A stretch of DNA of 38,437 bases from an uncultured Maribacter sp. (GTDB lineage: Bacteria > Bacteroidota > Bacteroidia > Flavobacteriales > Flavobacteriaceae). The translations under genes and the position numbers were made by a program. How positions within the stretch are numbered: the stretch's first letter is position 1; each line of letters starts with the position of its first letter. The stretch spans positions 1 to 38,437 of the forward strand of contig CAKZLG010000294.1 in the NCBI GenBank assembly GCA_937125035.1. The letters are read 5' to 3'. Below the pieces are notes generated by a model, which was not told where the DNA came from, searched no databases, and saw nothing but the letters and a program-made list of their open reading frames with translations. Below, piece by piece: positions 17,170-27,204 of this stretch.

Positions 17170-19035
17170 TTATTTACGTTTCCCCACTTTTTTCTGCTCT
17201 TCTGCCTGCTCCATCATTTCGCGCATTTTACGCTGAAACTTGTTTTCCTTCTTAGGCTTTAATTTATTCTCCTGTATTTGGGCATGTATCTTATCATTGT
17301 CCAAAATCACGTTTTTGATGACCAACATGATACCTATGGTAATCAAATTGCTCACAAAATAATAGAGACTTAGACCACTGGCGTAATTATTAAAGAAAAA
17401 CAACATCATAAAGGGCATGAGGTACATGATGAACTTCATGTTGGGCATGCCCGGTTGCTGGGGCATATTCTGGCCCGTGGTCATCATCATGTAAAAGAAG
17501 ATGGCAATGGAGGCCAATATAGGGAAAAGGCTTACGTGATCTCCATAAAAAGGAATGGAAAACCCTTCAGGAAATTGATAAATGGTATCAAAGGAAGAAA
17601 GGTCATCTGCCCATAAAAATGATTTTTGCCGCAGGGCAAAGGAAGTGGGAAAGAACATGAACAACGCATAAAAAATAGGCATCTGCAGCAAAGCCGGCAC
17701 ACAGCCACTCATGGGGCTCACGCCTGCTTTTCCATACAACTTCATGGTTTCCTGTTGCTTTTTCATGGCATTGTCCTTGTACTTTTCACCAAGCTCCGAG
17801 ATTTCCGGTTTCAAAACCTTCATCTTGGCCTGTGATAGGTATGACTTGTAGGTTACCGGAGACATGGCCAAACGTACCAGGATGGTCATGATGACGATGG
17901 CAATACCGTAGGGGAAGAATCCACTTAAGAAGGAATAAAACGGGGTAAAAATATATCTGTTGATCCACCCAAATATGCCCCAACCAAACGGAATGGAATC
18001 GGCTAGGCCCAAATCCTCATACTTAGAGAGAACATCCACATCCGTAGGGCCAAAATACCATTGCATGTCCTTATTGAGCACACCACCGGTTATCTCCAAT
18101 GGCAGTTCTGAGAGGTATTCCTTGGTAAAACCAAAAGTGCGACTTTCCTCCTCCACTAAATTCCTAGAGGCCAACTGGCCCGTTTCAAAAGGCTCATTGG
18201 CCGCTAAAATGGAACTGAAAAAGTGCTGCCTGTAGGATATCCAGTTAATATCACTTTCCGTTTCCTCATCATCACTCCCTTCAGAGAGTTTGCTGATCTT
18301 ATCGTCTTCATGGTTGTAGGTGAGCCGTGTATACCTGTTCTCATACTCTATACTCTTGGAATGGCGAATGCCCTTCAACCTCCAGTTCAATACTATGGGC
18401 TTTTGGTCGTTGATGACCTGCTCCAAACCTTGGGAACGTATGGAAAAGTCCACCAAATATTCATTGGGCTTCATTTCATACCGGTATTCCAAAAACTGGT
18501 TATTGGCCGTTTTGGCCTTGAGGGAAAGTACTTGATTGCCGTTGGAAGAGGATAGTGAAGGTTCAAAAAAGAGGTCTTGTGTATTCAAGACCCTATTGTC
18601 AGTGGTACTGAAATCAAGACCAAAATCCTGGTTACCCTCCTTGATCAAATAGACGGGTACGGAATCATAGGTCACGAAGTTCTTCATTCTTGCCTCTATG
18701 ATCTCACCCCCTTGGTGGCTTATTCTTAGGTAAAGCACCTCGTTTTCCAAAATGGTCTCACCCGTATTGGGGGCCGTAAAGCCAAAAGCACCTATTTGCC
18801 CTTTGTACTGGGCCACCGCCAAGGAATCCGTAGTGTCCAAACTGGGCTGTTGCGCCACGGTCTCCACCTTGGCCGCTGCTTCTTGGGCCTCTTCGGCCCG
18901 CACTTGCTCCTGTTTGGCCTTTTCGGCTTCCAACTCCTCTGGGGTGGGCCTATTTTGATAAAACATGAAGATGAGAATTCCAAATATGAGCACAAAGCCT
19001 ATAATGGAATTCACATCCAATTTCTTTTCTTCCAT
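17170..19035 (-). CDS. yidC: Membrane protein insertase YidC
   Basis: A 621-residue inner-membrane insertase acting alone or with SecYEG. Residues 1-26 hold the first membrane segment (SIIGFVLIFGILIFMFYQN), followed by a linker rich in Glu, Ala and Lys, and then the large periplasmic beta-supersandwich domain (about 80-350). The conserved insertase core lies at about 365-590: FGWINRYIFTPFYSFLSGFFPYGIAIVIMTILVRLAMSPVTYKSYLSQAKM, the cytoplasmic hairpin with GKAGVSPMSGCVPALLQMPIFYALFMFFP, and LMPFMMLFFFNNYASGLSLYYFVSNL. The strand arginine R387-like position in TILVRLAM is conserved. The C-terminal tail is strongly basic, as expected for ribosome contact. It lies 68 bp after pyrG, a common pairing in Flavobacteriia, with its own -7 box in the gap. 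Confidence 0.97.
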   Translation of the reverse strand: MEEKKLDVNSIIGFVLIFGILIFMFYQNRPTPEELEAEKAKQEQVRAEEAQEAAAKVETVAQQPSLDTTDSLAVAQYKGQIGAFGFTAPNTGETILENEVLYLRISHQGGEIIEARMKNFVTYDSVPVYLIKEGNQDFGLDFSTTDNRVLNTQDLFFEPSLSSSNGNQVLSLKAKTANNQFLEYRYEMKPNEYLVDFSIRSQGLEQVINDQKPIVLNWRLKGIRHSKSIEYENRYTRLTYNHEDDKISKLSEGSDDEETESDINWISYRQHFFSSILAANEPFETGQLASRNLVEEESRTFGFTKEYLSELPLEITGGVLNKDMQWYFGPTDVDVLSKYEDLGLADSIPFGWGIFGWINRYIFTPFYSFLSGFFPYGIAIVIMTILVRLAMSPVTYKSYLSQAKMKVLKPEISELGEKYKDNAMKKQQETMKLYGKAGVSPMSGCVPALLQMPIFYALFMFFPTSFALRQKSFLWADDLSSFDTIYQFPEGFSIPFYGDHVSLFPILASIAIFFYMMMTTGQNMPQQPGMPNMKFIMYLMPFMMLFFFNNYASGLSLYYFVSNLITIGIMLVIKNVILDNDKIHAQIQENKLKPKKENKFQRKMREMMEQAEEQKKVGKRK

Positions 19036-19079
19036 CTACCTGTTCTTAATATTACCTTATGTATTTGGTTAAGCGTTCG

Positions 19080-19087
19080 CAAATATA
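19080..19087 (-). promoter_or_regulatory. -7 box upstream of yidC
   Basis: Minus-strand TATATTTG, an exact TANNTTTG match, in the 68-bp gap between pyrG and yidC, 44 nt before the yidC ATG. It suggests yidC can be transcribed separately from pyrG. Confidence 0.45.
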
Positions 19088-19103
19088 TGCCCAAATAAGG
19101 AGT

Positions 19104-20756
<1,653 letters not shown>

Positions 20757-20766
20757 TTACGGGAGT

Positions 20767-20774
20767 CAAAGGTA
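20767..20774 (-). promoter_or_regulatory. -7 box for pyrG
   Basis: Minus-strand TACCTTTG, an exact TANNTTTG match, 25 nt upstream of the pyrG ATG and within the short gap to the DUF3820 gene. Confidence 0.5.
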
Positions 20775-20791
20775 CAAATTGCCCAAGGAAA

Positions 20792-21034
20792 TCACAGGGA
20801 TTGTTTGGGAAAATCTTTTTGTATTTTCCTGATCAAAGGCTCCAACTCATTGATTTTTATTTCCAACATGGATTTTAAAAGGAGCCCTAGTTTACCATCA
20901 GGAAATCCTTTCTGTTGAAACCAGATCAGATACCCTTCGGGCAAATCTACCAGATAGCGATCTTTATACTTTCCAAAGGGCATTTTATAGTGTGCCAACT
21001 CAATTAATTTGTATTTATCGGGCCTTATTTCCAT
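20792..21034 (-). CDS. DUF3820 family small protein
   Basis: An 80-residue cytoplasmic protein. The pattern MPFGKYKDRYLVDLPEGYLIWFQQKGFPDGKLGLLLKSMLEIKINELEPLI is diagnostic of DUF3820, a small domain also seen near exonuclease-like proteins; no reaction is established. Its start matches the first ATG in frame. It lies 50 bp upstream of pyrG on the same strand, but the pyrG -7 box falls between them, so co-transcription is uncertain. Confidence 0.88.
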   Translation of the reverse strand: MEIRPDKYKLIELAHYKMPFGKYKDRYLVDLPEGYLIWFQQKGFPDGKLGLLLKSMLEIKINELEPLIRKIQKDFPKQSL

Positions 21035-21216
21035 CGCATAAATCTAAAAAATATATCTTTAGGGAGGACTTAGGTCTTAAAATACACAAAATGAGACTTT
21101 AAAGATTCCATGACAAACCAGTTGTTCATACATAAATAAATTGCCTGCACAAGCCCAACATTTTATTGTACGGGCCAACCAAAATAGGACCTATTCAAAC
21201 AAATACATATAAGAAA

Positions 21217-22086
21217 ATGAAAAGACGCGACTTTATAGGCACTTCAGCCGCTGCCTCAATGGGGCTTATGACCGCTACCGCCGCACAGGCCAATGGAACT
21301 TCGCCTAAGAATGAAGTGAAACTAAAGCACAACATCAACCATAGCGCCTGTTATTGGTGCTACAACTCCATTCCGTTTGAGCAATTTTTGCAGGATTTGA
21401 ACAGTTTGGACATCAGAGCTATTGACTTGGTGGATCCAGAGCAGTTTCCCCTACTTAAAAAATACAACATCCATGCCTCTATGTGCTGGGGTGCCGGCAA
21501 GGGCATTGTGGAAGGATGGAACAATCCCGATTTTCATGAGGAACTCATTGCGGACTACAAGAGGGTAATCCCTTTGGTGGCCGAAGGAGGCTACACGAAC
21601 CTCATTTGTTTCAGCGGCAATAGGAACGGTATGGACGACCTTGTTGGCCTGCGTAATTGTGCCAAAGGGTTGAAGGAGATCATGCCCATGGCCGAGGAGT
21701 ATGGCGTGGTCATTCAAATGGAACTCTTGAACAGTAAGGTGAACCATAAGGACTATATGTGCGATACCACCCAATGGGGCGTATCACTCTGCGAAACCAT
21801 TGGCTCTGATAATTTTAAGCTCCTCTATGACATTTACCATATGCAGATCATGGAGGGCGACATCATAAGGAACATTCAAGACTACCACACTTATTTTGGC
21901 CACTACCATACCGGCGGCAATCCCGGTAGGAATGAAATCAATGATTCCCAAGAACTGAACTACCCGGCCATTATGAAGGCCATTTTGGATACCGGCTATA
22001 CGGGCCATGTGGCCCAAGAGTTCATCCCCACCTATGAGGATAAACTGGCGGCATTGAAAGAAGGGGTGACCATTTGCGATGTGTAA
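21217..22086 (+). CDS. Tat-exported hydroxypyruvate isomerase-like TIM barrel
   Basis: A 289-residue protein of the xylose isomerase-like TIM barrel/Hyi group. I start it at the ATG at 21217 (MKRRDFIGTSAAASMGLMTATAAQA), which gives a clear twin-arginine signal peptide; the ORF track's 21166 start is a TTG adding 17 unlikely residues. Barrel motifs: IRAIDLVDPEQFPLLKKYNI, VIQMELLNSKVNHKDY (metal-site Glu), LLYDIYHMQIMEGDI (Asp, His), FGHYHTGGNPGRNEI (His) and GYTGHVAQEFIPT (Glu). The family interconverts hydroxypyruvate and tartronate semialdehyde or epimerises keto-sugars; being exported argues for a periplasmic sugar or keto-sugar isomerase, perhaps working with the DUF1080 protein elsewhere in the window. 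Confidence 0.9.
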   Translation: MKRRDFIGTSAAASMGLMTATAAQANGTSPKNEVKLKHNINHSACYWCYNSIPFEQFLQDLNSLDIRAIDLVDPEQFPLLKKYNIHASMCWGAGKGIVEGWNNPDFHEELIADYKRVIPLVAEGGYTNLICFSGNRNGMDDLVGLRNCAKGLKEIMPMAEEYGVVIQMELLNSKVNHKDYMCDTTQWGVSLCETIGSDNFKLLYDIYHMQIMEGDIIRNIQDYHTYFGHYHTGGNPGRNEINDSQELNYPAIMKAILDTGYTGHVAQEFIPTYEDKLAALKEGVTICDV

Positions 22087-22117
22087 ATAGCATTGAACGG
22101 AACCTGTTCCAAAAATC

Positions 22118-22160
22118 AAAACCCCCCTTGGATTTTTTCCTGAAAGCCATGGGGGTTTTT
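22118..22160 (+). terminator. Terminator of the isomerase-like gene
   Basis: AAAACCCCCC(T)TGG pairs with CCATGGGGGTTTTT around an 18-nt A/T-rich loop, with a five-T run at the end. It lies between two convergent genes and may also stop the minus-strand LysM gene. Confidence 0.7.
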
Positions 22161-22206
22161 AATATGTACCGTTTTTACCGGCAAGGGAACCGTAATAGAT
22201 CCCCAT

Positions 22207-24408
22207 TCATTCCAATTGCTTGATGTACATATTTTCATAGGCCATGATATAGGAGGCCTTATTGAAATACCCAGAACTGGCATCCTTTTCATAATTGAAC
22301 CGCGATCCATTGTATTCCGTGCTTCCTATGAATTTTGAAATATCAATAAGGTCGTTTTTATAGGCCAGTTTCAATAAGAGGTCCATGGTCAGGTCAAAGC
22401 CCCGCACCGCATAGCGATCAGGGTTTTCCCCAAATTTCGCCCTATACCTTTTCACAAAGGCATTATTGGGCACCTCCCTGAACACTGAGGGGTAGGTGAA
22501 ATTTAGGTTGGACAGGTGGGTGCTAGAGAGGGCATCGTTTTCAAATCCGTTGTTCCGATCGGTGGTGAACAAACGCATTTGAACGACCTCTTCATCCTCT
22601 TCTGGGTTCAAAGCGGTATTATTGAAAGCATTGAGGATGGAGACCACACTGGAGATCAATTGAAAGTTGTCCGTTTCCAGGAACACCCAATTCTCCACAT
22701 CCTTGGCCAATAGACTCGCCAATTTTTCCCTATTGACGCCAATGTTTTTTTCTTCTTGCTTAACGGCAACCCATTTGGCACTGGGAAATTTCGCCAAGAT
22801 ACTATCTGCCACAACCTTGTGGCCACTATCCGCAATGACCAAAATATTCTCATTGGTCCTTTGGGCGGCCACATAATTCAGCATGTGGCCACGGAGGTCA
22901 GCATCCCCTGTGTAGCTAAAGAACACATTGTTCAAGCTTAATTCGCTCTTGGCAGGCACCGGAGCAATAACGGGCACATTATATTGAGCTGCCCGAACGG
23001 AAACCTCCTTGAGGGAGGGAACGTCCAAAGGACCAAAAATGGCATTGTACTTGGAGAGGTCCTCTGCCTGTAATATTTGTTTGGTACGCTCCAGTTCCAA
23101 TTGGTTGTCAACGGTCTTCACAGACACGGAAACCCCCAGTTCCTTGATGGAATCCAGGGCCACCATGGCCCCAGAATACAGCCCAAGACTGTATTTTAAG
23201 CTATTTCTTCTCAAAATCAAGTCTGCCGTTTGCTCCCTATCGGACAAATTCAATTTATCCAACCGAAAGGGCAAGAGATAGAGCAATCTGGGCTTATTGG
23301 CCACATCAATACTATCCAAAAGATTGATCTTGTCCAAAATAAGCGCATTCTTCACTTCAAAATCGCCCACTTGGTCCTTGGGCAACTTTAAAATCATTCC
23401 CGCTTTTAGGCCTTCCTTGAGTTCTGGGTTCAGTGCCACCAATTCTTGCCAGGGCAACCCAAATTTTCGGGTAAGCCTAAACTCATTCTGCTTGGGCTTT
23501 ACTTCGTAAAAAATATAGTTGTCCGTATTGATCTCACCGGTCTCCTTTTTTTTCTCGGGAATGCGAATTACCGTCCCTTCCTTTAGCCCACCACGTTCGG
23601 CAATTTCCGGATTTAATCGTATGACCTCATCAGAGTTTACACCAAATTCCTTTTCCAATCTATAAAAATTCATTTTTGGGGGAATGGTATACGAGGTATA
23701 TAGCTGCGTCTGTTGGTTTTCCACACTGCTTCCCGGTTGTTTTGGCAGCAATAGCTCGTAGCCCTCCGCCAAATAATTGTTGGTTTTGGAAAGACCGGGA
23801 TTGAGGGTGAGCATACTGTCTATGGTAATCCCATATTTGTGCGCTATGCTCCAACGGGTTTCCTTGGGAGACACCACATATTTTTCATAATCCGAGGGAT
23901 CTATGGTTTGCGAAGCCTTTTCTTCAGGGCTGTATTGAGGAATACGCAGTTCCATTCTTTTGCGCAACTGTGTTGCATATAGTTCCTTATTGTACCGTTT
24001 TAGCTCTTCTTCAGAAATATCATAGCGTTTAGTGATGCTGTAGATGGTTTCCTTTCTACCTACCTCATGCGTTACAAAACCCTTAGGTTTCCGTTCGGGC
24101 ACGGAATCGGTCATGATGTTGTTGATGAGTTGGGCCACCTCTGCCTGTACCCCGGTATCATCTAGGGGAGCGTTGCCTTTTTTTGCACCTGGAATCACCA
24201 AAATAGTATTGGCCGGCAAGGCGCCACCCGTCTTTATCTCCTTGTTGTATTGAAGGATGCTCTCTTGGCTCACCCCATACGTCTTAGAAATGCCAAGCAG
24301 GGTCTCACCTTCCTTTACGGCATGGGTGGTAAAGGTCTGTGCCATGGCCACGGTTCCCAGGCACAGCCCCGCGAGGATCGATAAACAACGTTTGAATGTT
24401 TGTTTCAT
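22207..24408 (-). CDS. Five-LysM protein fused to a type-1 periplasmic-binding (LpoA-like) domain
   Basis: A 733-residue exported protein. I start it at the ATG at 24408, 2 nt after the guaA stop, giving the signal peptide MKQTFKRCLSILAGLCLGTVAMAQ; the ORF track's start 12 nt earlier overlaps guaA. Five LysM-like units of about 45 residues follow (roughly 26-365): HAVKEGETLLGISKTYGVS, HEVGRKETIYSITKRYDIS, YVVSPKETRWSIAHKYGIT, YTIPPKMNFYRLEKEFGVN, YEVKPKQNEFRLTRKFGLP. Residues about 380-730 look like a class I periplasmic-binding fold (LLYLLPFRLD, GLYSGAMVALDSIKELG, NAIFGPLDVPSLKEVSVRAAQYNVPVIAPVP, NILVIADSGHK). LysM binds peptidoglycan; the PBP fold resembles ABC substrate-binding proteins and the PBP1A activator LpoA. 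Role unproven. Confidence 0.88.
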   Translation of the reverse strand: MKQTFKRCLSILAGLCLGTVAMAQTFTTHAVKEGETLLGISKTYGVSQESILQYNKEIKTGGALPANTILVIPGAKKGNAPLDDTGVQAEVAQLINNIMTDSVPERKPKGFVTHEVGRKETIYSITKRYDISEEELKRYNKELYATQLRKRMELRIPQYSPEEKASQTIDPSDYEKYVVSPKETRWSIAHKYGITIDSMLTLNPGLSKTNNYLAEGYELLLPKQPGSSVENQQTQLYTSYTIPPKMNFYRLEKEFGVNSDEVIRLNPEIAERGGLKEGTVIRIPEKKKETGEINTDNYIFYEVKPKQNEFRLTRKFGLPWQELVALNPELKEGLKAGMILKLPKDQVGDFEVKNALILDKINLLDSIDVANKPRLLYLLPFRLDKLNLSDREQTADLILRRNSLKYSLGLYSGAMVALDSIKELGVSVSVKTVDNQLELERTKQILQAEDLSKYNAIFGPLDVPSLKEVSVRAAQYNVPVIAPVPAKSELSLNNVFFSYTGDADLRGHMLNYVAAQRTNENILVIADSGHKVVADSILAKFPSAKWVAVKQEEKNIGVNREKLASLLAKDVENWVFLETDNFQLISSVVSILNAFNNTALNPEEDEEVVQMRLFTTDRNNGFENDALSSTHLSNLNFTYPSVFREVPNNAFVKRYRAKFGENPDRYAVRGFDLTMDLLLKLAYKNDLIDISKFIGSTEYNGSRFNYEKDASSGYFNKASYIMAYENMYIKQLE

Positions 24409-24410
24409 TT

Positions 24411-25943
24411 TTATTCCCATTCTATGGTTGCCGGTGGTTTTGAGCTGATGTCGTACACCACACGGTTAACGCCCGGCACTTTATTTATGATTTCATTGGA
24501 GGTCTTCTGCAAAAACGCATAGGGCAGGTTTACCCAATCTGCGGTCATGCCATCCGTACTCTCCACGGCACGTAAAGCTACACATTTTTCATAGGTACGT
24601 TCATCACCCATGACCCCTACACTATTTACGGGCAAAAGCATGGCCCCGGCCTGCCAGACTTGGTCATAAAGGCCCCAATCTCGCAATCCTTGTATGAAAA
24701 TATGGTCCACTTCTTGTAAAATGGCCACTTTCTCGGGGGTAATGTCCCCCAGGATCCTTATGGCCAACCCTGGGCCCGGGAAAGGATGCCTTCCCAAACG
24801 TTCTTCTCCTACGTCCATACTTTTGCCCACACGCCTAACCTCATCCTTGAACAACATCTTTAGGGGCTCCACCACCTTCAACTTCATAAAATCTGGTAAA
24901 CCACCTACATTATGGTGGCTTTTTATGGTGGCCGAGGGGCCGCCCGTACCCGAAACGGATTCAATGACATCTGGGTAAATGGTACCTTGGGCCAACCATT
25001 TTGCATCCTCTACCTTGTGGGCCTCATCATCAAAGACCTCAATAAATACCCTTCCTATGATCTTGCGTTTGGTCTCAGGATCGCTCTCTCCGGCCAATGC
25101 GTTCAAAAAACGTGCCGAAGCATCAACCCCCTTAACGTTAAGTCCCATGCCCTCGTACTGTTGCAGCACGTCTTCAAACTCATTTTTACGCAGTAGGCCA
25201 TTGTTCACGAAGATACAGTGCAGGTGCTTGCCAATGGCCTTGTGCAACAACACGGCCGCCACTGTGGAGTCCACACCCCCTGAAAGGCCCAAGATGACTT
25301 TATCGTTTCCTATTTTTTGCTGGAGGTCTGCCACGGTAGATTCCACAAAGGCATCTGGGGTCCATGTCTGGGCCACCCCGGCTATGTGCACCAAAAAGTT
25401 CTCCAAGAGTTGTTTGCCATCTGTGGAATGATATACTTCTGGATGAAACTGAATGCCGTAAGTGTCCTCATCCTTGAACTTAAAGGCCGCATTGGCCACA
25501 TCATGCGTACTGGCCAAGAGTTCCGATTGGGTGGGAAGCGTCTTTATCGTGTCCGCATGGCTCATCCAAACTTGACTGCCCGGGGTTATCTTATCAAAAA
25601 ATGGGGAATTGGCCTCCACAAAGGATAGATTGGCCCTACCATATTCACGGGTATTGGATTTCTCCACACTGCCACCGTGAAAGTGTGCTAAATATTGGGC
25701 ACCATAACAAACCCCCAAAAGGGGCTTCTTTCCCTTGATGCCAGATAGGTCTGGGTGGGGTGCATCCTCTGCCCGCACTGAAAAAGGAGAACCAGACAGG
25801 ATGACCGCCTTATAGGCAGTTAGATCCTGGGGCACTTTATTGTAAGGTTTGATTTCGCAGAAAATATTCAGTTCGCGGACCCGTCTGGCAATGAGTTGTG
25901 TGTACTGCGAACCGAAATCTAGGATAAGTACGTTATTTTGCAT
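24411..25943 (-). CDS. guaA: GMP synthase (glutamine-hydrolysing)
   Basis: A 510-residue enzyme converting XMP + Gln + ATP to GMP. The N-terminal amidotransferase domain (1-190) has the nucleophile in [12 protein letters not shown] and the His/Glu in [12 protein letters not shown]. The ATP pyrophosphatase domain has the PP-loop [18 protein letters not shown], and the C-terminal dimerisation domain contains [16 protein letters not shown] and ends in the typical PPATIEWE. The ORF track begins at a TTG (25949); I use the ATG at 25943 ([25 protein letters not shown]). An exact -7 box sits only 3 nt upstream of that ATG. The LysM/PBP gene follows 2 nt behind the stop, implying translational coupling. 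Confidence 0.98.
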   Translation of the reverse strand: MQNNVLILDFGSQYTQLIARRVRELNIFCEIKPYNKVPQDLTAYKAVILSGSPFSVRAEDAPHPDLSGIKGKKPLLGVCYGAQYLAHFHGGSVEKSNTREYGRANLSFVEANSPFFDKITPGSQVWMSHADTIKTLPTQSELLASTHDVANAAFKFKDEDTYGIQFHPEVYHSTDGKQLLENFLVHIAGVAQTWTPDAFVESTVADLQQKIGNDKVILGLSGGVDSTVAAVLLHKAIGKHLHCIFVNNGLLRKNEFEDVLQQYEGMGLNVKGVDASARFLNALAGESDPETKRKIIGRVFIEVFDDEAHKVEDAKWLAQGTIYPDVIESVSGTGGPSATIKSHHNVGGLPDFMKLKVVEPLKMLFKDEVRRVGKSMDVGEERLGRHPFPGPGLAIRILGDITPEKVAILQEVDHIFIQGLRDWGLYDQVWQAGAMLLPVNSVGVMGDERTYEKCVALRAVESTDGMTADWVNLPYAFLQKTSNEIINKVPGVNRVVYDISSKPPATIEWE

Positions 25944-25946
25944 GGG

Positions 25947-25954
25947 CAAAAATA
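25947..25954 (-). promoter_or_regulatory. -7 box immediately upstream of guaA
   Basis: Minus-strand TATTTTTG, an exact TANNTTTG match, ending 3 nt before the guaA ATG. If functional it would give an almost leaderless transcript. Confidence 0.4.
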
Positions 25955-26020
25955 GGAATTTGAAGGTTTTGGAAAAGTATCTTTTAGCTATATTTATCCA
26001 ATGTTATTAAATAGCGCGCC

Positions 26021-26746
26021 ATGAAACATATTTCTGCCATAATATTCGCCATTGCCATTGTGCTGGCCGCCTATTTTTTGGGCAATGCCTACGTACAAAG
26101 GGCCACACCCCCGCAAATCATTGAAGTAACGGGTTTGGGCAATGAAAATTTCACATCAGACCTTATTGTTTGGGAAGGTCAGTTCAGCACCAACAGCACC
26201 GATCTGAAAAGCGCCTTTGAGCAATTGAACAATGACAAGGAGATTGTTAGGACCTACCTTACCTCCAAGGGCATTGATGAGGACCACATTATTTTCAACA
26301 GTGTGCAGACCAATGAGCTCAGGGACAATAAATATGAAAGTGGCAACTATGTGGGCAGTATATTCCGCGGCTATCAGCTCATGCAGACGGTAAAAATAGA
26401 ATCGCAAAACGTGGCAGAGGTAGAAGGGGTCTCCCGGGAAATCACGGAGCTCTTGAACAAGGGCGTACAGTTCAACTCTTTTCCACCTAGGTATTACTAT
26501 ACAAAATTGGCCGACCTTAAGATCGAGATGATTTCTAAAGCCACGGAAGATGCCCGGATGCGGGCGGAGAAAATAGCGGTAAATTCAGGTAGTGCTTTAG
26601 GGGAATTAATTTCAGCCAAGATGGGGGTATTTCAAATTACCGGACAAAATTCCGGGGAGGATTTCTCTTGGGGAGGAGCCTACAATACTACCTCAAAAAA
26701 CAAAACAGCTTCCATTACCATGAGGTTGGACTATAAAGTGAAGTAG
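26021..26746 (+). CDS. SIMPL domain (DUF541) protein
   Basis: A 241-residue envelope protein with an N-terminal membrane anchor or uncleaved signal (ISAIIFAIAIVLAAYFLGNAYV). The SIMPL/DUF541 pattern follows: IIEVTGLGNENFTSDLIVWEGQFS, NDKEIVRTYLTSKGIDEDHIIFNSV, GYQLMQTVKIESQNVAEVEGVSREITELLNKGVQFN, and the signature KATEDARMRAEKIAVNSGSALGELISAKMGVFQIT, ending with ASITMRLDYKVK. The fold is widespread in Gram-negative envelopes; no biochemical role is established. It is transcribed divergently from guaA, sharing a 77-bp intergenic region in which TATATTTA (25989-25996, seven of eight to the -7 consensus) could serve it. Confidence 0.92.
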   Translation: MKHISAIIFAIAIVLAAYFLGNAYVQRATPPQIIEVTGLGNENFTSDLIVWEGQFSTNSTDLKSAFEQLNNDKEIVRTYLTSKGIDEDHIIFNSVQTNELRDNKYESGNYVGSIFRGYQLMQTVKIESQNVAEVEGVSREITELLNKGVQFNSFPPRYYYTKLADLKIEMISKATEDARMRAEKIAVNSGSALGELISAKMGVFQITGQNSGEDFSWGGAYNTTSKNKTASITMRLDYKVK

Positions 26747-26890
26747 CTCTAATTTTACTTGACTTAAGCATACTCAATTATCTGGTATTCTGAATTTTAA
26801 ATTCATTCCTACAAATTTCAAATAAGGACCAATTCCGTTAAAAACCATTTTATCTTAAAAACGCTAGTTTACCCTGCTTAGGCAACATAA

Positions 26891-26916
26891 AAAAGCCCAG
26901 CTAATGCCGGGCTTTT
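26891..26916 (+). terminator. Hairpin unit 1 (terminator-like)
   Basis: AAAAGCCC pairs with GGGCTTTT, with an inner GC/GC pair past one mismatch and a TAAT loop. It is followed by CAACCAACCAAACAACC. Confidence 0.7.
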
Positions 26917-26970
26917 CAACCAACCAAACAACCAGATGCAATTCTAAAATTGAATCCTTTTTTATAAGAT

Positions 26971-26989
26971 TCTTTTTCATAGCAATTTA
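26971..26989 (+). repeat. 19-bp motif, copy 1
   Basis: TCTTTTTCATAGCAATTTA, differing at one base from the copy at 27109-27127; 54 nt after the first hairpin. Confidence 0.55.
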
Positions 26990-27034
26990 CATCCTTCTAC
27001 ATAGTCGTAGGTCTTGGACCTTCCTTACAAATAA

Positions 27035-27062
27035 AAAAGCTCGGGAACCACCCCGAGCTTTT
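27035..27062 (+). terminator. Hairpin unit 2 (terminator-like)
   Basis: Perfect 11-bp stem AAAAGCTCGGG / CCCGAGCTTTT with a 6-nt loop. It is followed by an AATCAAAATCAAAAACCAACC tract. Confidence 0.8.
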
Positions 27063-27108
27063 AATCAAAATCAAAAACCAACCTAATTCAAAAATGAAAA
27101 TTATTTTT

Positions 27109-27127
27109 TCTTTTTCACAGCAATTTA
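27109..27127 (+). repeat. 19-bp motif, copy 2
   Basis: TCTTTTTCACAGCAATTTA, 138 bp downstream of copy 1 and 46 nt after the second hairpin. Confidence 0.55.
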
Positions 27128-27204
27128 TAGTATAACAATCCATTCTTTAAATACCCTACCCCATCCCTGATATTTTTTTGATAATTTTATAAAAACCAAA
27201 AAAT

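Larger units (their letters stand above)
26747..27204. other. 458-bp gene-free region with two hairpin units
   Basis: No credible gene is seen; the 60-residue ORF at 26904 runs through a terminator-like hairpin and lacks recognisable features. The region contains two strong hairpins followed by T runs (26891-26916 and 27035-27062), each followed by an A/C-rich CCAACC-containing tract and then a near-identical 19-bp motif (26971-26989 and 27109-27127). The first hairpin is too far (144 nt) from the SIMPL stop to be a typical terminator of it alone. Confidence 0.65.

Noticed and set aside
26904-27086. 60-residue ORF in the gene-free gap (FFIRFFFIAIYILLHS segment)
   Set aside because: It begins inside one hairpin and ends beyond the next, starts mid-stem, and has no recognisable family; the hydrophobic patch comes from the T-rich 19-bp motif.
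27094-27135. 13-codon ORF MKIIFSFSQQFIV as a leader peptide
   Set aside because: The A-rich ATG context looks like a start site, but there is no regulatory codon run, no anti-terminator pairing after it, and 69 nt without structure before the PNPOx-like gene.
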